NCBI RefSeq assembly: GCF_036346595.1
Contig: NZ_CP107834.1
Span: 6,324,001-6,388,000, forward strand
DNA: 64,000 nt
From: Streptomyces sp. NBC_00525
GTDB lineage: Bacteria > Actinomycetota > Actinomycetes > Streptomycetales > Streptomycetaceae
Reading direction: 5' to 3'
Made by a program: the position numbers and the translations under genes. Position 1 is the stretch's first letter. Each line of letters opens with the position of its first letter. Of this stretch, positions 25,336 through 39,124 are shown piece after piece. The notes beneath the pieces were generated by a model that ran no database searches, had not been told where the DNA came from, and saw only the letters and a program-made list of their open reading frames with translations.

Positions 25336-25345
25336 GCGCTCAAGA

Positions 25346-26728
<1,383 letters not shown>

Positions 26729-26748
26729 GGACTTCCTTTCCGGAGCGG

Positions 26749-27657
26749 TCACTTGACGGCTCCCGCGGTGAGGCCGGCCACCAGATAGCGCTGGAGGAGC
26801 AGGAAGCCGGCGACGATCGGGACGCTGACGACGAGGGAGGCGGCCATGACCTGGTTCCAGTACACGTCGTTCTGGGTGGCGTAGCCCTGGAGGCCGACGG
26901 CCAGCGTGCGGGTGGTGTCGTTGGTCATGACGGAGGCGAACAGGACCTCGCCCCAGGCCGTCATGAACGCGTACACGGCGACGGCGACGATGCCGGGCAC
27001 CGCGGCCGGGACCACCACCCGGAACAGGGCGCGCAGCGGCCCGCAGCCGTCGACCAGGGCGGCTTCGTCGAGATCGCGGGGGATCGAGTCGAAGTAGCCG
27101 ATGAGCATCCAGATGGAGAACGGCAGCGAGAACGTCAGATACGTGAGGATCAGTCCGCCGCGCGAGCCGTACAGGGCGACCCCCGTGCTGTTGCCGATGT
27201 TGACGAAGATGAGGAACAGCGGGAGCAGGAAGAGGATGCCGGGGAACATCTGGGTGGAGAGCACCGTGACGGTGAAGACCCGTTTGCCGCGGAAGCGGTA
27301 GCGGCTCACCGCGTACGCCGAGAACACGGCGATGACCACCGACAGGATCGTCGCCGCGCCCGCCACGATCAGTGAGTTGACGAAGTAGCGGGCCAGCGGG
27401 ACGGTCCGCCAGATGTCGGAGTACGGCTGGAGGGTCAGCCCGGACGGAATCCAGTGGAACTTCCCGGACACGTCCTGGAGCGGCTTGAGCGAGCTGCTGA
27501 CCATCACATAGACGGGCAGCAGGGCGAAGGCGGCCAGGAAGGTGAGGACGGCCCGGCGGGTCCACAGGAAGGACGGCGGCGCGGCCATCGGGGACCGGTG
27601 GCGCGAGCGCGCCCCGGTCTTCGCCGGCCGCACCGGCGGCTGGGCGTGGCTAGGCAT
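26749..27657 (-). CDS. Sugar ABC transporter permease (MalG/CebG-like)
   Basis: This 302-aa membrane protein has six hydrophobic segments and the EAA loop [20 protein letters not shown] that contacts the ATPase. It pairs with the upstream permease, whose stop it overlaps by 8 bp, as the CebG-like half of a carbohydrate importer. No ATPase gene is in the operon, so a shared MsiK-type ATPase encoded elsewhere is expected, as is usual for Streptomyces sugar ABC systems. Confidence 0.92.
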   Translation of the reverse strand: MPSHAQPPVRPAKTGARSRHRSPMAAPPSFLWTRRAVLTFLAAFALLPVYVMVSSSLKPLQDVSGKFHWIPSGLTLQPYSDIWRTVPLARYFVNSLIVAGAATILSVVIAVFSAYAVSRYRFRGKRVFTVTVLSTQMFPGILFLLPLFLIFVNIGNSTGVALYGSRGGLILTYLTFSLPFSIWMLIGYFDSIPRDLDEAALVDGCGPLRALFRVVVPAAVPGIVAVAVYAFMTAWGEVLFASVMTNDTTRTLAVGLQGYATQNDVYWNQVMAASLVVSVPIVAGFLLLQRYLVAGLTAGAVK

Positions 27658-28660
27658 CGGCGCCCTTCCTTCCGCGTGAGGTGAGGAGCAGGTAGACGGC
27701 CGTCACGACGAGCAGGAACAGCAGCAGGAGCACGGACATCGCCGAGCCGGTCCCGAAGTTCCAGGTGACGAACGAGGACTGGTAGATGTGGATCGAGATG
27801 AGGTCGGCGCTTTCCGGGGCGGCCTTCCCGAAGAGCACGTACGGCGTGTTGAAGTCGTTGAACGTCCACAGGAACAGCACGAGCACCAGCACCTGGTTGA
27901 CCGGGCGGAGCGAGGGCAGGGTCACCTTGCGGATCTGCTGCCAGATGCCCGCGCCGTCGATCGAGGCGGCCTCGTACAGCTCGCGCGGGATGTTCTGGAG
28001 CCCGGCCATCACGATGAGGAAGGCGAAGGGCCAGCCCTTCCATACCGAGACGATGATCAGGGCGTAGATGCTGTTGTCGCCGATCAGCCAGAACGAAGGC
28101 TGGTCGGTGAGCCCGAGCTGGTCGTGGAGCACGTGGTTGATCAGGCCGTTGTCGCGCTGGACCATGAACGCCCAGGTGATGACGGCCGCGTACACGGGCA
28201 GGGCGTACGGGACGAGGAAGACGGCCCGCAGGAGGCCCCTGCCGCGGAAGTTCTCCTGGAGCATGATCGCCGCGGCGACCCCGAACAGCCAGGCCAGGCC
28301 GACGGCGAAGAACGTGAAGACGCAGGTGACGAGGAACGAGTGGAGCAGCGCCTCGCCGATCGGGGCGTTGAAATCGACGGCGATCTCGTAGTTGTCGAAT
28401 CCGTTCCAGGGCGCCCCGCCCCAGTCGTTGATGTAGAACTGCGTGAACTGGCGGAAGCTCATCACGATGCCGATGAGCATCGGAATCACATGGACGAGGA
28501 GTTCGAGCAGGACGGCCGGCAGGAGCAGGAGATAGGGCAGTCCGCCCTGGCGGACCCGGTCGGGGATGCGCGGCAGTCTGCGGCGCGCATCCCCGGTGCC
28601 CCGGCTCGTCCCCCTGTCCGACGTTTTCGTCGGGCCGTCGGTGGTCACGGTGGCGGTCAT
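27650..28660 (-). CDS. Sugar ABC transporter permease (MalF/CebF-like)
   Basis: This 336-aa membrane protein has six hydrophobic segments after a 40-residue hydrophilic N-terminus, and the EAA loop YEAASIDGAGIWQQIRKVTLP. It is the MalF/CebF-type partner of the downstream permease. It lies 10 bp after the binding protein gene in a tight operon that ends with the GH1 beta-glucosidase. Confidence 0.92.
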   Translation of the reverse strand: MTATVTTDGPTKTSDRGTSRGTGDARRRLPRIPDRVRQGGLPYLLLLPAVLLELLVHVIPMLIGIVMSFRQFTQFYINDWGGAPWNGFDNYEIAVDFNAPIGEALLHSFLVTCVFTFFAVGLAWLFGVAAAIMLQENFRGRGLLRAVFLVPYALPVYAAVITWAFMVQRDNGLINHVLHDQLGLTDQPSFWLIGDNSIYALIIVSVWKGWPFAFLIVMAGLQNIPRELYEAASIDGAGIWQQIRKVTLPSLRPVNQVLVLVLFLWTFNDFNTPYVLFGKAAPESADLISIHIYQSSFVTWNFGTGSAMSVLLLLFLLVVTAVYLLLTSRGRKGADA

Positions 28661-28670
28661 GGAGGGTGCC

Positions 28671-29981
28671 TTACTGCTGCATCGTCTGCTGGGCCTTTTC
28701 CAGGCGCGCCTTGACGGATTCGGTGGTCACGGGGCGGCCGGCCGCCGCGTCGGCCCACAGTTCCTTGACGGCGGTGCCGACCGCGGTCTCGAACTGCGAT
28801 TCGTTGGGCACCTGCGGCAGCGGGGCGGCGCTCTTGGCCAGCGTGTCGCGCAGGACGGAGAGGCCGGGCGCCGCGAACGCCTCGTCGGCCTGGGCGGCCT
28901 TGACCGGCGGGATCGAGCCGTAGGTCTTGTTGAGCAGCTTCTGTTCGGCGTCGCTGGTCATGAACTTCACGAACTTCTTGGCGCCGTCCAGGTTGTCGGT
29001 GTTCTTGAACACCGCCATGTTGATGCCGGCGACCATGGAGTTGACGTTCTTGCCCTGGCCGGGGGTGCCGGAGGGTACGGGGACGGGCGCCGCGCCCCAG
29101 TCCTCGGGATTCATGCCCTGGGAGGCGAAGGTGGAGGCGGCGGCCTGCCACAGCACCATCGCGGTCCTGCCCTTGGCGAAGTCGGTGAGCGACTGGTTCT
29201 GGGCGTACTCCGCGTTGCCGGGAGCGACGATCTTGTCCTTGGCCATCAGGTCGATGTACTGCTTCACGGCCGCGACCGCGCCGTCCGAGGTGAAGGTCGG
29301 CTTGCCCGCCGCGTCGAAGAAGTCGGCTCCGTGCTGCTGCCCGAGGACGAAGACCTGGTGGATGTTGTTGGAGAGGTTGGAGCCCTCGGCGCCCAGTCCC
29401 CACGTGCCGTTCTTCGACAGCTTCTTGCCCGCCGCGACCAGTTCGTCCCAGGTGGCCGGGGGCTTGTCGATGCCGGCCTCGGCGAAGCTCTTCTTGTTGT
29501 AGTAGAGGGCGTACGCGAGTGAGTACAGCGGCACCGCCGCCGGGTCCTGGCCCGGCGCACCGGCCGAGGCGACCGCCGATTCGACGAACCGGTCGCGCCC
29601 GCCGATCGCGTCGAAGTTCTCCTTGTTCCAGGGGAGCAGCGCGCCCGTGGCCTGGAGCGAGGCCGACCAGGTGTTGCCGATGTTCAGCACGTCCGGGCCC
29701 TGGCCGGAGGTGGTGGCGGCGAGGATGCGGTTCAGCAGGTCGGCCCAGGGCACGACCTCCAGCTCGACCTTGATCCCGGTCTGCTTCTCGAACTTCTTCA
29801 GCTCGGCGGTGAGGATCTTCTTGTCCGCCTCGATGCTGGGGCCCTGGTTGGAGGCCCAGTACGTGAGGGTCTTCGGCGCGTCGTTGCTGCCGCCCGAGGA
29901 CGAACCGCCCCCGCAGCCGGTGACGCCGGCGGCTATGGAGATCGCGAGGGTGACGGCTGCCGCGGCTCTGATGGTGCGCAT
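28671..29981 (-). CDS. Extracellular sugar-binding lipoprotein (CebE-like)
   Basis: This 436-aa protein is a type 1 solute-binding protein anchored by lipid. A lipoprotein signal peptide ends in GVTGC at about residues 20-24, followed by a Gly/Ser spacer. The mature part shows the family pattern TLTYWASNQGPS, then LEVVPWADLLNRILAA and GPDVLNIGNTWSASLQ. It should capture a beta-glucoside or oligosaccharide outside the membrane and deliver it to the two permeases. It is first in the operon, divergent from a ROK regulator, with an imperfect palindrome between them. No CebR box is present here, unlike the cellulase genes nearby. Confidence 0.92.
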   Translation of the reverse strand: MRTIRAAAAVTLAISIAAGVTGCGGGSSSGGSNDAPKTLTYWASNQGPSIEADKKILTAELKKFEKQTGIKVELEVVPWADLLNRILAATTSGQGPDVLNIGNTWSASLQATGALLPWNKENFDAIGGRDRFVESAVASAGAPGQDPAAVPLYSLAYALYYNKKSFAEAGIDKPPATWDELVAAGKKLSKNGTWGLGAEGSNLSNNIHQVFVLGQQHGADFFDAAGKPTFTSDGAVAAVKQYIDLMAKDKIVAPGNAEYAQNQSLTDFAKGRTAMVLWQAAASTFASQGMNPEDWGAAPVPVPSGTPGQGKNVNSMVAGINMAVFKNTDNLDGAKKFVKFMTSDAEQKLLNKTYGSIPPVKAAQADEAFAAPGLSVLRDTLAKSAAPLPQVPNESQFETAVGTAVKELWADAAAGRPVTTESVKARLEKAQQTMQQ

Positions 29982-30053
29982 GCGGGATGGCCCCTTTCCG
30001 GGGAGGAAGGACGTGTCCGTGTTCCGCGTTCGGGAACCCGGTGCCCTTCACGG

Positions 30054-30076
30054 CTTAATTTATGACGTGATTTAAG
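30054..30076. promoter_or_regulatory. Imperfect palindrome between binding-protein and ROK genes
   Basis: CTTAA (30054-30058) and TTAAG (30072-30076) form a symmetric pair around an AT-rich core that also partly pairs. TAAATT on the minus strand overlaps it as a possible -10 for the transporter operon. AT-rich palindromes of this kind are typical ROK repressor sites. Confidence 0.5.
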
Positions 30077-30139
30077 AGGTGAGAGAAGGTCGCGTCAAGT
30101 CCCGGCGTCGCGGTATGTTGCGGGCAGGGAAGGAGCCAC

Positions 30140-31495
30140 ATGGCTGAGCGCAACAGACGGACCGTGCGTGACCTGCGACGGGGCAACCGGGCGCGGGTGT
30201 TGCAACGGTTGTATTTCGACGGCCCGCTGAGCCGGCAGGAGCTCGGTCCCGCCACCGGGCTGAGCGCGGGTTCGATCAGCAACGTCGTCTCGGAACTCGT
30301 CGCGGAGCGACTCCTGGAGGAGGCCGGCGTCGTCGACTCGGACGGCGGACGCCCGCGCACCCTGCTGCGCGTCGCCCCCGGCGGCGGCCTCCTCGTCGGC
30401 GTCGACATCGGCGAGACCCGCATCCGGGTGGAGCTCTTCGACCTCTCCCTGACCGAACTCGCCCGCACCGAACGGCTGCTCGCCCAGCACGGCTACGACG
30501 TCGACCGCATCGTCGGCCATGTCCGCAGCGGCGTCGCCGACGTACTGCGGGACGCCGGCGCGGACCCGCACCGGCTCCTCGGCATCGGCATCGGGGTCCC
30601 CGGCATCATCGAGCGCGACGCGCCGGACGGCGTCGTCGGCGATGTGGGCTCCGTCGTCCACGGCCAGACCATCGACTGGAGCGCCGTCCCCTTCGAGCGA
30701 CTGCTCCGGGACGCGGTGCGGGTGCCGCCCGAGGTCCCGTTCTTCATCGACAACGGCGCCAAGACGCTCGGCCAGGCCGAGATGTGGTTCGGCGGCGGCC
30801 GGGGCGCGGGAGCCTCCGCCATCGCGCTCATCGGCTCCGGCGTCGGCGCCTGCGTCAACCACGGCGACCTCCTGGACGAGGACCGCAGCAGCCAGGCCCT
30901 GGAGTGGGGCCACACCACGGTGCAGCTGCGCGGCCGCCGCTGCCGCTGCGGCTCGATCGGCTGCCTGGAGGCGTACGCGGGCGCCGAGGCGATGCGCGAG
31001 CGCTGGCACGAGGCGGGCGGCCCGCTGCCCGCCGACGCCGACGACGAGACCGCCCTCGCCGCGCTGCTCGCCGCCGCCTACCCGGTGGCCGGCGAGCCGG
31101 ACCCGGTGGCGGTCGCGGTGCTGGACGAGACCGCCGAGTGCCTGGGCGCGGCGCTGGGCGACCTGATCAACCTCTTCCTGCCCGAGCGCATCCTGCTCGG
31201 CGGCTGGGCGGGGCTCCTGATCGGCCCGCATCTGCTGCCCGACATCCGCCGGTACGCGCGGGAGTACGCGCTCCAGCACGCGGCGGCCCGGACCACCATC
31301 GAGATGGGCCGCCTCGGCCCGGACGCGGTCACCGTCGGCGCGGCGACGCTCCCCCTGGCCGACTTCCTGGCCCGCGGCGGCAGCCGCCCCGCCCCGGCAC
31401 CGCACCCGGCCGCCGCCGCCCCGGCACCGCGCACCCCGGCGGAGTCCGTACGCCGCAGGAGCCGGCCGGGCACGCCACCGGAGCGGGGGGCCTGA
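30140..31495 (+). CDS. ROK family transcriptional regulator
   Basis: This 451-aa protein has an N-terminal winged helix (RQELGPATGLSAGSISNVVSEL, about residues 34-55) and a ROK sugar-kinase-like domain (LVGVDIGETRIRVELF, then GIGVPGIIE). The ROK zinc site is visible as CRCGSIGCLE. The phosphate loop DIGETRI keeps the kinase pattern, but such proteins usually act as sugar-sensing repressors. A Pro/Ala-rich tail of about 40 residues follows the domain. AAGGAG lies 5 nt before the ATG, and TATGTT at 30114-30119 is a likely -10. It is divergent from the transporter / beta-glucosidase operon and probably controls it. Confidence 0.92.
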   Translation: MAERNRRTVRDLRRGNRARVLQRLYFDGPLSRQELGPATGLSAGSISNVVSELVAERLLEEAGVVDSDGGRPRTLLRVAPGGGLLVGVDIGETRIRVELFDLSLTELARTERLLAQHGYDVDRIVGHVRSGVADVLRDAGADPHRLLGIGIGVPGIIERDAPDGVVGDVGSVVHGQTIDWSAVPFERLLRDAVRVPPEVPFFIDNGAKTLGQAEMWFGGGRGAGASAIALIGSGVGACVNHGDLLDEDRSSQALEWGHTTVQLRGRRCRCGSIGCLEAYAGAEAMRERWHEAGGPLPADADDETALAALLAAAYPVAGEPDPVAVAVLDETAECLGAALGDLINLFLPERILLGGWAGLLIGPHLLPDIRRYAREYALQHAAARTTIEMGRLGPDAVTVGAATLPLADFLARGGSRPAPAPHPAAAAPAPRTPAESVRRRSRPGTPPERGA

Positions 31496-31546
31496 AGCGA
31501 CCGGGGGAGGGGTAGGCGCCGGGCGGCGGCGCGGGGCCGGACCCGT

Positions 31547-31623
31547 ACCGTACGAGCGGCTCCGGAAGGCGGGTGCGGGGCGCCGGGCCCGGACCGTACG
31601 AGCGGCCCCGCAGGGCGGGTGCG
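31547..31623. repeat. 31-bp imperfect direct repeat
   Basis: The segment at 31547-31577 recurs at 31593-31623 with 28 of 31 bases identical, both starting ACCGTACGAGCGGC. It lies in the gap between the convergent ROK and LacI genes. Confidence 0.75.
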
Positions 31624-31634
31624 CCGGCGCACCC
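31617..31634. terminator. Perfect 18-bp palindrome at the LacI stop codon
   Basis: GGGTGCGCC-GGCGCACCC is a perfect palindrome that touches the LacI stop codon. It lies between convergent genes and could act as a transcription terminator, though the loop would be minimal. Confidence 0.4.
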
Positions 31635-32761
31635 TACGCCGAGTCGCGCACCACCAGGGACGGTTCGAAGATCACCGACGTCGCGGCCCCCTCCGGCTTC
31701 GCGAGCCGTTCGATCAGCAGCCGGGCCATCTCCGCCGCCATCGCCTCCACCGGCTGGCGGATCGTGGTCAGCGGCGGACGGCAGGCCGACGCCGCGCCGC
31801 TGTCGTCGAAGCCGATCACCGCGACATCCTCCGGCACCCGCCTGCCGCGCTCCCGCAGCACATGGCAGGCACCCGTCGCCATCAGGTCGTTGGCCGCGAA
31901 CACCCCGTCCAGGTCCGGGTGTTCGGCCAGCAGGCGCTCCATCGCGCTCTCGCCGCTCTCCTGCGTGAACCGGCCCTCGGCGATCGCGATGTACGGATGC
32001 CCGTGCTGCTCCATCGTGTCCCGGAAACCGGCCAGCCGTTCCTGTACTGCGGGCACGTCGAGCGGGCCGGTGATGGTCGCGACGCGGTGGCGCCCCAGTG
32101 ACAGCAGATGTTCGGCGGCCAGCCGTGCCCCGTCCCGGTGGGCGAGGTCCACATAGCTGATCCGGGTCGCGCGGGCGGGCCGTGCGTAGAGGACGGCCGG
32201 CAATCCCGCGTCCATCAGCATGCCCGGCAGCGGGTCCTCCGCGTGCGTCGAGACGACCAGCGCGCCGTCCGCGCTGCCCTGGCGCAGGAACGCCACCACG
32301 TCCTCGCGCGCCCGTGACGTCTCGGCGAACATCAGGACCGGGTGCATGCCGCGCGGGCGCAGATAGTCGACGACCCCGGTCACCACCCGCCCGAAGAACG
32401 GGTCGGCGAAGACCTGCCCGGTGAAGGACGGCCCCTCACCGTCCTCCGTCCCATCCGTCGAAGCCGCTGCGGCCGCGTCCGCAGGGGCCGCCGCTTCCTC
32501 CGTCTCCCTCTCCGGGCCGCCGCCACCCGCGCCGGACACGACCAGCGCGATGGCGTCCGTGCGCCGGGTCACCAGCGAGCGCGCCGCGCGGTTGGGGGCG
32601 TAGCCCGTTGCGGCGACCGCCCGGCGCACGGTCTCCTGGATCACCGGGTCGACGTTCCGCACGCCGTTGATCACGCGGGAGACGGTGGCGCGGGACACCC
32701 CGGCCGCCCTCGCCACGTCCTCAAGGGTGGGTGCTCCGGCCGGTCGCAGATCATCCGTCAT
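31634..32761 (-). CDS. LacI family transcriptional regulator with an Ala/Glu-rich insertion
   Basis: This 375-aa repressor has a LacI helix-turn-helix (TLEDVARAAGVSRATVSRVIN, about residues 12-32), the hinge GYAPNRAARSLV and a sugar-binding domain. Residues about 77-112 are a low-complexity insertion rich in Ala, Glu, Asp and Gly, just after the first strand of the sugar domain (AIALVVSG), absent from ordinary LacI proteins and from the LacI protein at 20.7-21.8 kb. A GGAGAGC/GCTCTCC palindrome 22 bp upstream of the start points to autoregulation. It sits beside the ROK gene and may add a second control layer to sugar genes. Confidence 0.9.
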   Translation of the reverse strand: MTDDLRPAGAPTLEDVARAAGVSRATVSRVINGVRNVDPVIQETVRRAVAATGYAPNRAARSLVTRRTDAIALVVSGAGGGGPERETEEAAAPADAAAAASTDGTEDGEGPSFTGQVFADPFFGRVVTGVVDYLRPRGMHPVLMFAETSRAREDVVAFLRQGSADGALVVSTHAEDPLPGMLMDAGLPAVLYARPARATRISYVDLAHRDGARLAAEHLLSLGRHRVATITGPLDVPAVQERLAGFRDTMEQHGHPYIAIAEGRFTQESGESAMERLLAEHPDLDGVFAANDLMATGACHVLRERGRRVPEDVAVIGFDDSGAASACRPPLTTIRQPVEAMAAEMARLLIERLAKPEGAATSVIFEPSLVVRDSA

Positions 32762-32782
32762 GAGCGCATTTATAGCATCAGT

Positions 32783-32796
32783 GGAGAGCGCTCTCC
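32783..32796. promoter_or_regulatory. Candidate LacI-type operator (autoregulatory)
   Basis: GGAGAGC-GCTCTCC is a perfect 14-bp palindrome with the central GCGC of LacI-family operators, 22 bp upstream of the LacI start. It differs from the CebR box at two positions per arm, so the regulator is probably distinct. Confidence 0.65.
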
Positions 32797-32869
32797 GTTG
32801 TGCGCCGAACCGTTATCGCATCCTTTCCCGGCCGAGATCCGGGCCGTCTCCGCCGACCGGCCGCACCGC

Positions 32870-32902
32870 CCGCCCGGCCTGGTCCGGACCAGGCCGGGCG
32901 GA
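32870..32902. repeat. Strong inverted repeat upstream of the lipoprotein gene
   Basis: A 16-bp stem with a single bulged T (arms 32870-32886 and 32887-32902, no spacer) lies 39 bp before the lipoprotein ATG. It sits between divergent genes, so it is more likely a leader hairpin or binding site than a terminator. Confidence 0.6.
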
Positions 32903-32941
32903 GCCCCTAGGATGCTTGTGATCTTCATTCCGGGGGGAAAC

Positions 32942-36559
<3,618 letters not shown>

Positions 36560-36727
36560 GTACACCACGATCCCCTTTTCCAGCCGCCGCGTCGTCGTCC
36601 CTGAGACGGCGATCCGGCGTACTGCTTTGGTAGTACGGAAGCGGTTCGGGTGTCCTCCTCCTGACGGTAGTCCTCATCGCCGCCGACGTCAGAAGGATCA
36701 CTTCCGGCGCCGGCGGCCGGGCCCGCG

Positions 36728-37090
36728 TCAGGCGGGAAGAGCGGGATCGATCGCCTCGGCGACGCTCGGGAACACCGGGACCGCGCTGCCGAGTCCCAGG
36801 ACGGAGATGAGCCGCTCCATGAACACGGAGGGCGCGGCGAGCCGCAGCCGGGGACCGAGAGCCGTCTGCCCCTGGAGCAGCACGTTCACCGTCGTGGAGT
36901 CGGCGAAGCTCACCTCGGCGAGATCGACGACGACCGGTGCGATGCCCTCCCGCGACGCGTTCTCCAGCGCCGCGCCGAGAAGACCGACGTTGTCGATGTC
37001 GAGGTCACCGGATACCGAGAGCACCAACGCTCCGCGTTCGTGCCGTGGGACGATCTGCATGGCGCGGCCGGCGCTGGGCGGTGGAAGCAC
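36728..37090 (-). CDS. STAS-domain anti-sigma factor antagonist
   Basis: This 120-aa protein is a single STAS domain of the SpoIIAA/RsbV type. The phosphorylation site lies in LAEVSFADSTTVNVLLQG, where the Ser or Thr of the D-S-T motif is the usual target of an anti-sigma kinase. GTG 37090 is chosen because GAGG lies 5 nt upstream; the frame is open further but begins with TTG and no ribosome site. It is part of the stress-signalling island that also holds an anti-sigma-type ATPase, PP2C proteins and a sigma factor. A promoter with TTGTCA and TATCGT lies upstream. Confidence 0.9.
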   Translation of the reverse strand: MLPPPSAGRAMQIVPRHERGALVLSVSGDLDIDNVGLLGAALENASREGIAPVVVDLAEVSFADSTTVNVLLQGQTALGPRLRLAAPSVFMERLISVLGLGSAVPVFPSVAEAIDPALPA

Positions 37091-37182
37091 GTTCACCTCG
37101 TGATGCACTGGACGGCGGGGGGCCGCCGCACGGAACGGACGATGGGATGCGGCTCCGTCCCTGTTCGCGGCGGGAACGCTCA

Positions 37183-37213
37183 ACGATAGAAGTAACAGTT
37201 GCCATTTGACAAC
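37183..37213 (-). promoter_or_regulatory. Predicted STAS promoter with overlapping GTTG/CAAC inverted repeat
   Basis: On the minus strand TTGTCA (37207-37212) and TATCGT (37183-37188) are 18 bp apart. GTTG (37198-37201) and CAAC (37210-37213) form an inverted repeat across the -35, a possible site for the adjacent MarR regulator. Confidence 0.45.
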
Positions 37214-37307
37214 ATTCTCCGTGGGGCAACAATCTGTACCGAACGATCAACGTGAGCGCCCGGTCGAACGGCGCCTTCGGAACGCGGAAGCAGGGGCGTG
37301 CATGAAG

Positions 37308-37820
37308 CTAGGCGCTGTCCGCGACATCGTCGCGGAGCCGGGCGACGGCATTTCCCTCGCCCCCGATCCGCTGCGCCGCCGCCGACCGGAAGGCGGTGAG
37401 CCCCACGGCGAGAGCCGCCACCTCGGAGGGCTGCATCCGCTCCAGCACAGCGGTCAGTTCCCGGGTGCGAATCACCCGGTACTCCTCGAGAAGCTCCCGG
37501 CCCTGCCGGGTCAGCCGGAGTTCGACCTCCCGGCGGCTCGTCGGACTCGGGTCCCGCTGCACCAGGCCCATGGCCTCCATCCGGTCGCAGAGCCGGCTCA
37601 CCGAGGGCGCGCGCGAGCCGAGCGCCTCGCCCAGCGACCGCAGATTGCTCCCTTCCTGCTGCTCGATGACGAGCAGCGCGCGAAGCTGGGAGGGGGAGAC
37701 CCCACCGAACGTCGCGGCCTCCTGGCCGCGCCCCCACAACACCTCCAGAAGCTCGGAAGCGGCACAGACCTCCTCGGACACCTGTGCAGGGCGGTGAGGG
37801 AGTCCGGTGCGGTGGGGCAT
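37308..37820 (-). CDS. MarR family transcriptional regulator
   Basis: This 170-aa protein has the MarR winged helix: VSPSQLRALLVIEQQEGSN, then LGEALGSRAPSVSRLCDRMEAMGLVQRDPSPTSRREVELRLT with the basic wing. It binds DNA as a dimer and responds to a small ligand, not evident here. It lies upstream of the STAS gene on the same strand, 217 bp apart, with a MarR-like inverted repeat in between. It is divergent from the degenerate PP2C gene. Confidence 0.9.
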   Translation of the reverse strand: MPHRTGLPHRPAQVSEEVCAASELLEVLWGRGQEAATFGGVSPSQLRALLVIEQQEGSNLRSLGEALGSRAPSVSRLCDRMEAMGLVQRDPSPTSRREVELRLTRQGRELLEEYRVIRTRELTAVLERMQPSEVAALAVGLTAFRSAAAQRIGGEGNAVARLRDDVADSA

Positions 37821-37900
37821 TCTTCCACTCTGTCACCCATAGCGTGCTCCTGTCAGCCTGGCTCCGCTTCCGCCACCCACCGAAGAATGGGCGAAACAGC

Positions 37901-39076
37901 GTGACTGCCCCCACGGACATCGAACGAGCGCTCCGCGCGGCGCCGCCGTACGCCCTGGTGGAGACGGTGCGCGACATCCTCGTGACGTCCTACGGCGCGC
38001 TCACGGTCCAACTGCTCCTGGCCGACTACGGGATGACCGTGCTCAGCCCGGTCGACCCGGCCGACGGGCCCGCCCAGCCGCTCTCCCTGCACAACAGCAC
38101 GCCGGGCCGCGCGTTCGGCAGCCAGCGCCCGCACCAGGGCAGGACCGGCCCGGACGACGCGGCCGACCACCACTTCCCGGTCACCGTCCGCGGCGAACGC
38201 CTCGGCATCCTCACCGTCCGGCTGCCCTCCGCGCGCTCCACCCCGCAGGTCATGGACGACCTCGTCCATGTGGCCGATCTCCTCGGGCACGAGATCGTCG
38301 TCGCCGAACGCGACACCGACCACTACCAGCGGGCCCGGCGCACCACCCGCCTCACCCTCGCCGCCGAGATGCAGTGGCAGCTCCTCCCGGCACGGTCCTT
38401 CACCGCCGCCGAGTACGCCATAGGCGCCCAGCTCGAACCCGCCTACGCCATCCACGGCGACAACTTCGACTGGGCGGCGGAGGGCGACCGGCTCAGCGTC
38501 GCCGTGACCAACGGCATGGGCGAGGGCATCCGCGCATCCCTGCTCACCAACCTCGCCGTGAACGCGCTGCGCAACGCCCGCAGGGCCGGGATCGGCATCG
38601 CCGACCAGGCCGCCCTGGCCGACCAGGCCATCTACGACCAGCACCGCGGCGCCGCCCACGTCTCCACCCTGCTCCTCCGCTTCGACCTGCCCACGGGATC
38701 GGTCGAGGCCGTGGACGCGGGCTCCCCGCAGCTGTGGCGGCTGCGCGGCCGCACCGTCACCCGGGTCGACCTCGACGCCCAGCTCCCGCTCGGCATGTTC
38801 GAGGAGTCGCAGTACGTCGTCCAGCACCTCCGGGCCCGGCCCGGCGACCGGCTGCTGCTCGTCAGCGACGGGGTGTACGACGCGGTCTCACCGCTCGGCG
38901 AGACCTTCGCGGAACGGGGCCTGCCCAGGGCCGTCCTCGCCACCCGGTTGCTGCCCGCGGCGGCCGTGCCCGGCGCGGTCCTGCGGGAACTCGCGGAACA
39001 CCGGGCGTCGGACACCCTCGACGACGCCCTGGTCATGTGCATCGACTGGTTCGGCCGGCCGGACACCCGGGACTGA
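37901..39076 (+). CDS. PP2C/SpoIIE-like phosphatase with substituted metal site
   Basis: This 391-aa protein has an N-terminal GAF-like region (about 1-150) and a SpoIIE-type PP2C domain (about 165-385). The first metal Asp is present in GDNFDW (D187), but the second block that normally reads GDVxGHG reads TNGMGEG (N204 in place of Asp). Later blocks keep SDGVYD and DDALV. The metal site is therefore altered, and the protein may be a pseudophosphatase or use a different arrangement. GTG 37901 starts the gene. It sits convergent to the anti-sigma-type ATPase in the partner-switching island. Confidence 0.85.
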   Translation: MTAPTDIERALRAAPPYALVETVRDILVTSYGALTVQLLLADYGMTVLSPVDPADGPAQPLSLHNSTPGRAFGSQRPHQGRTGPDDAADHHFPVTVRGERLGILTVRLPSARSTPQVMDDLVHVADLLGHEIVVAERDTDHYQRARRTTRLTLAAEMQWQLLPARSFTAAEYAIGAQLEPAYAIHGDNFDWAAEGDRLSVAVTNGMGEGIRASLLTNLAVNALRNARRAGIGIADQAALADQAIYDQHRGAAHVSTLLLRFDLPTGSVEAVDAGSPQLWRLRGRTVTRVDLDAQLPLGMFEESQYVVQHLRARPGDRLLLVSDGVYDAVSPLGETFAERGLPRAVLATRLLPAAAVPGAVLRELAEHRASDTLDDALVMCIDWFGRPDTRD

Positions 39077-39124
39077 GCCCGCCGCCGGCCACGGCCCCGG
39101 AGCAGCCGGAGCGCCCCGGCCGGC

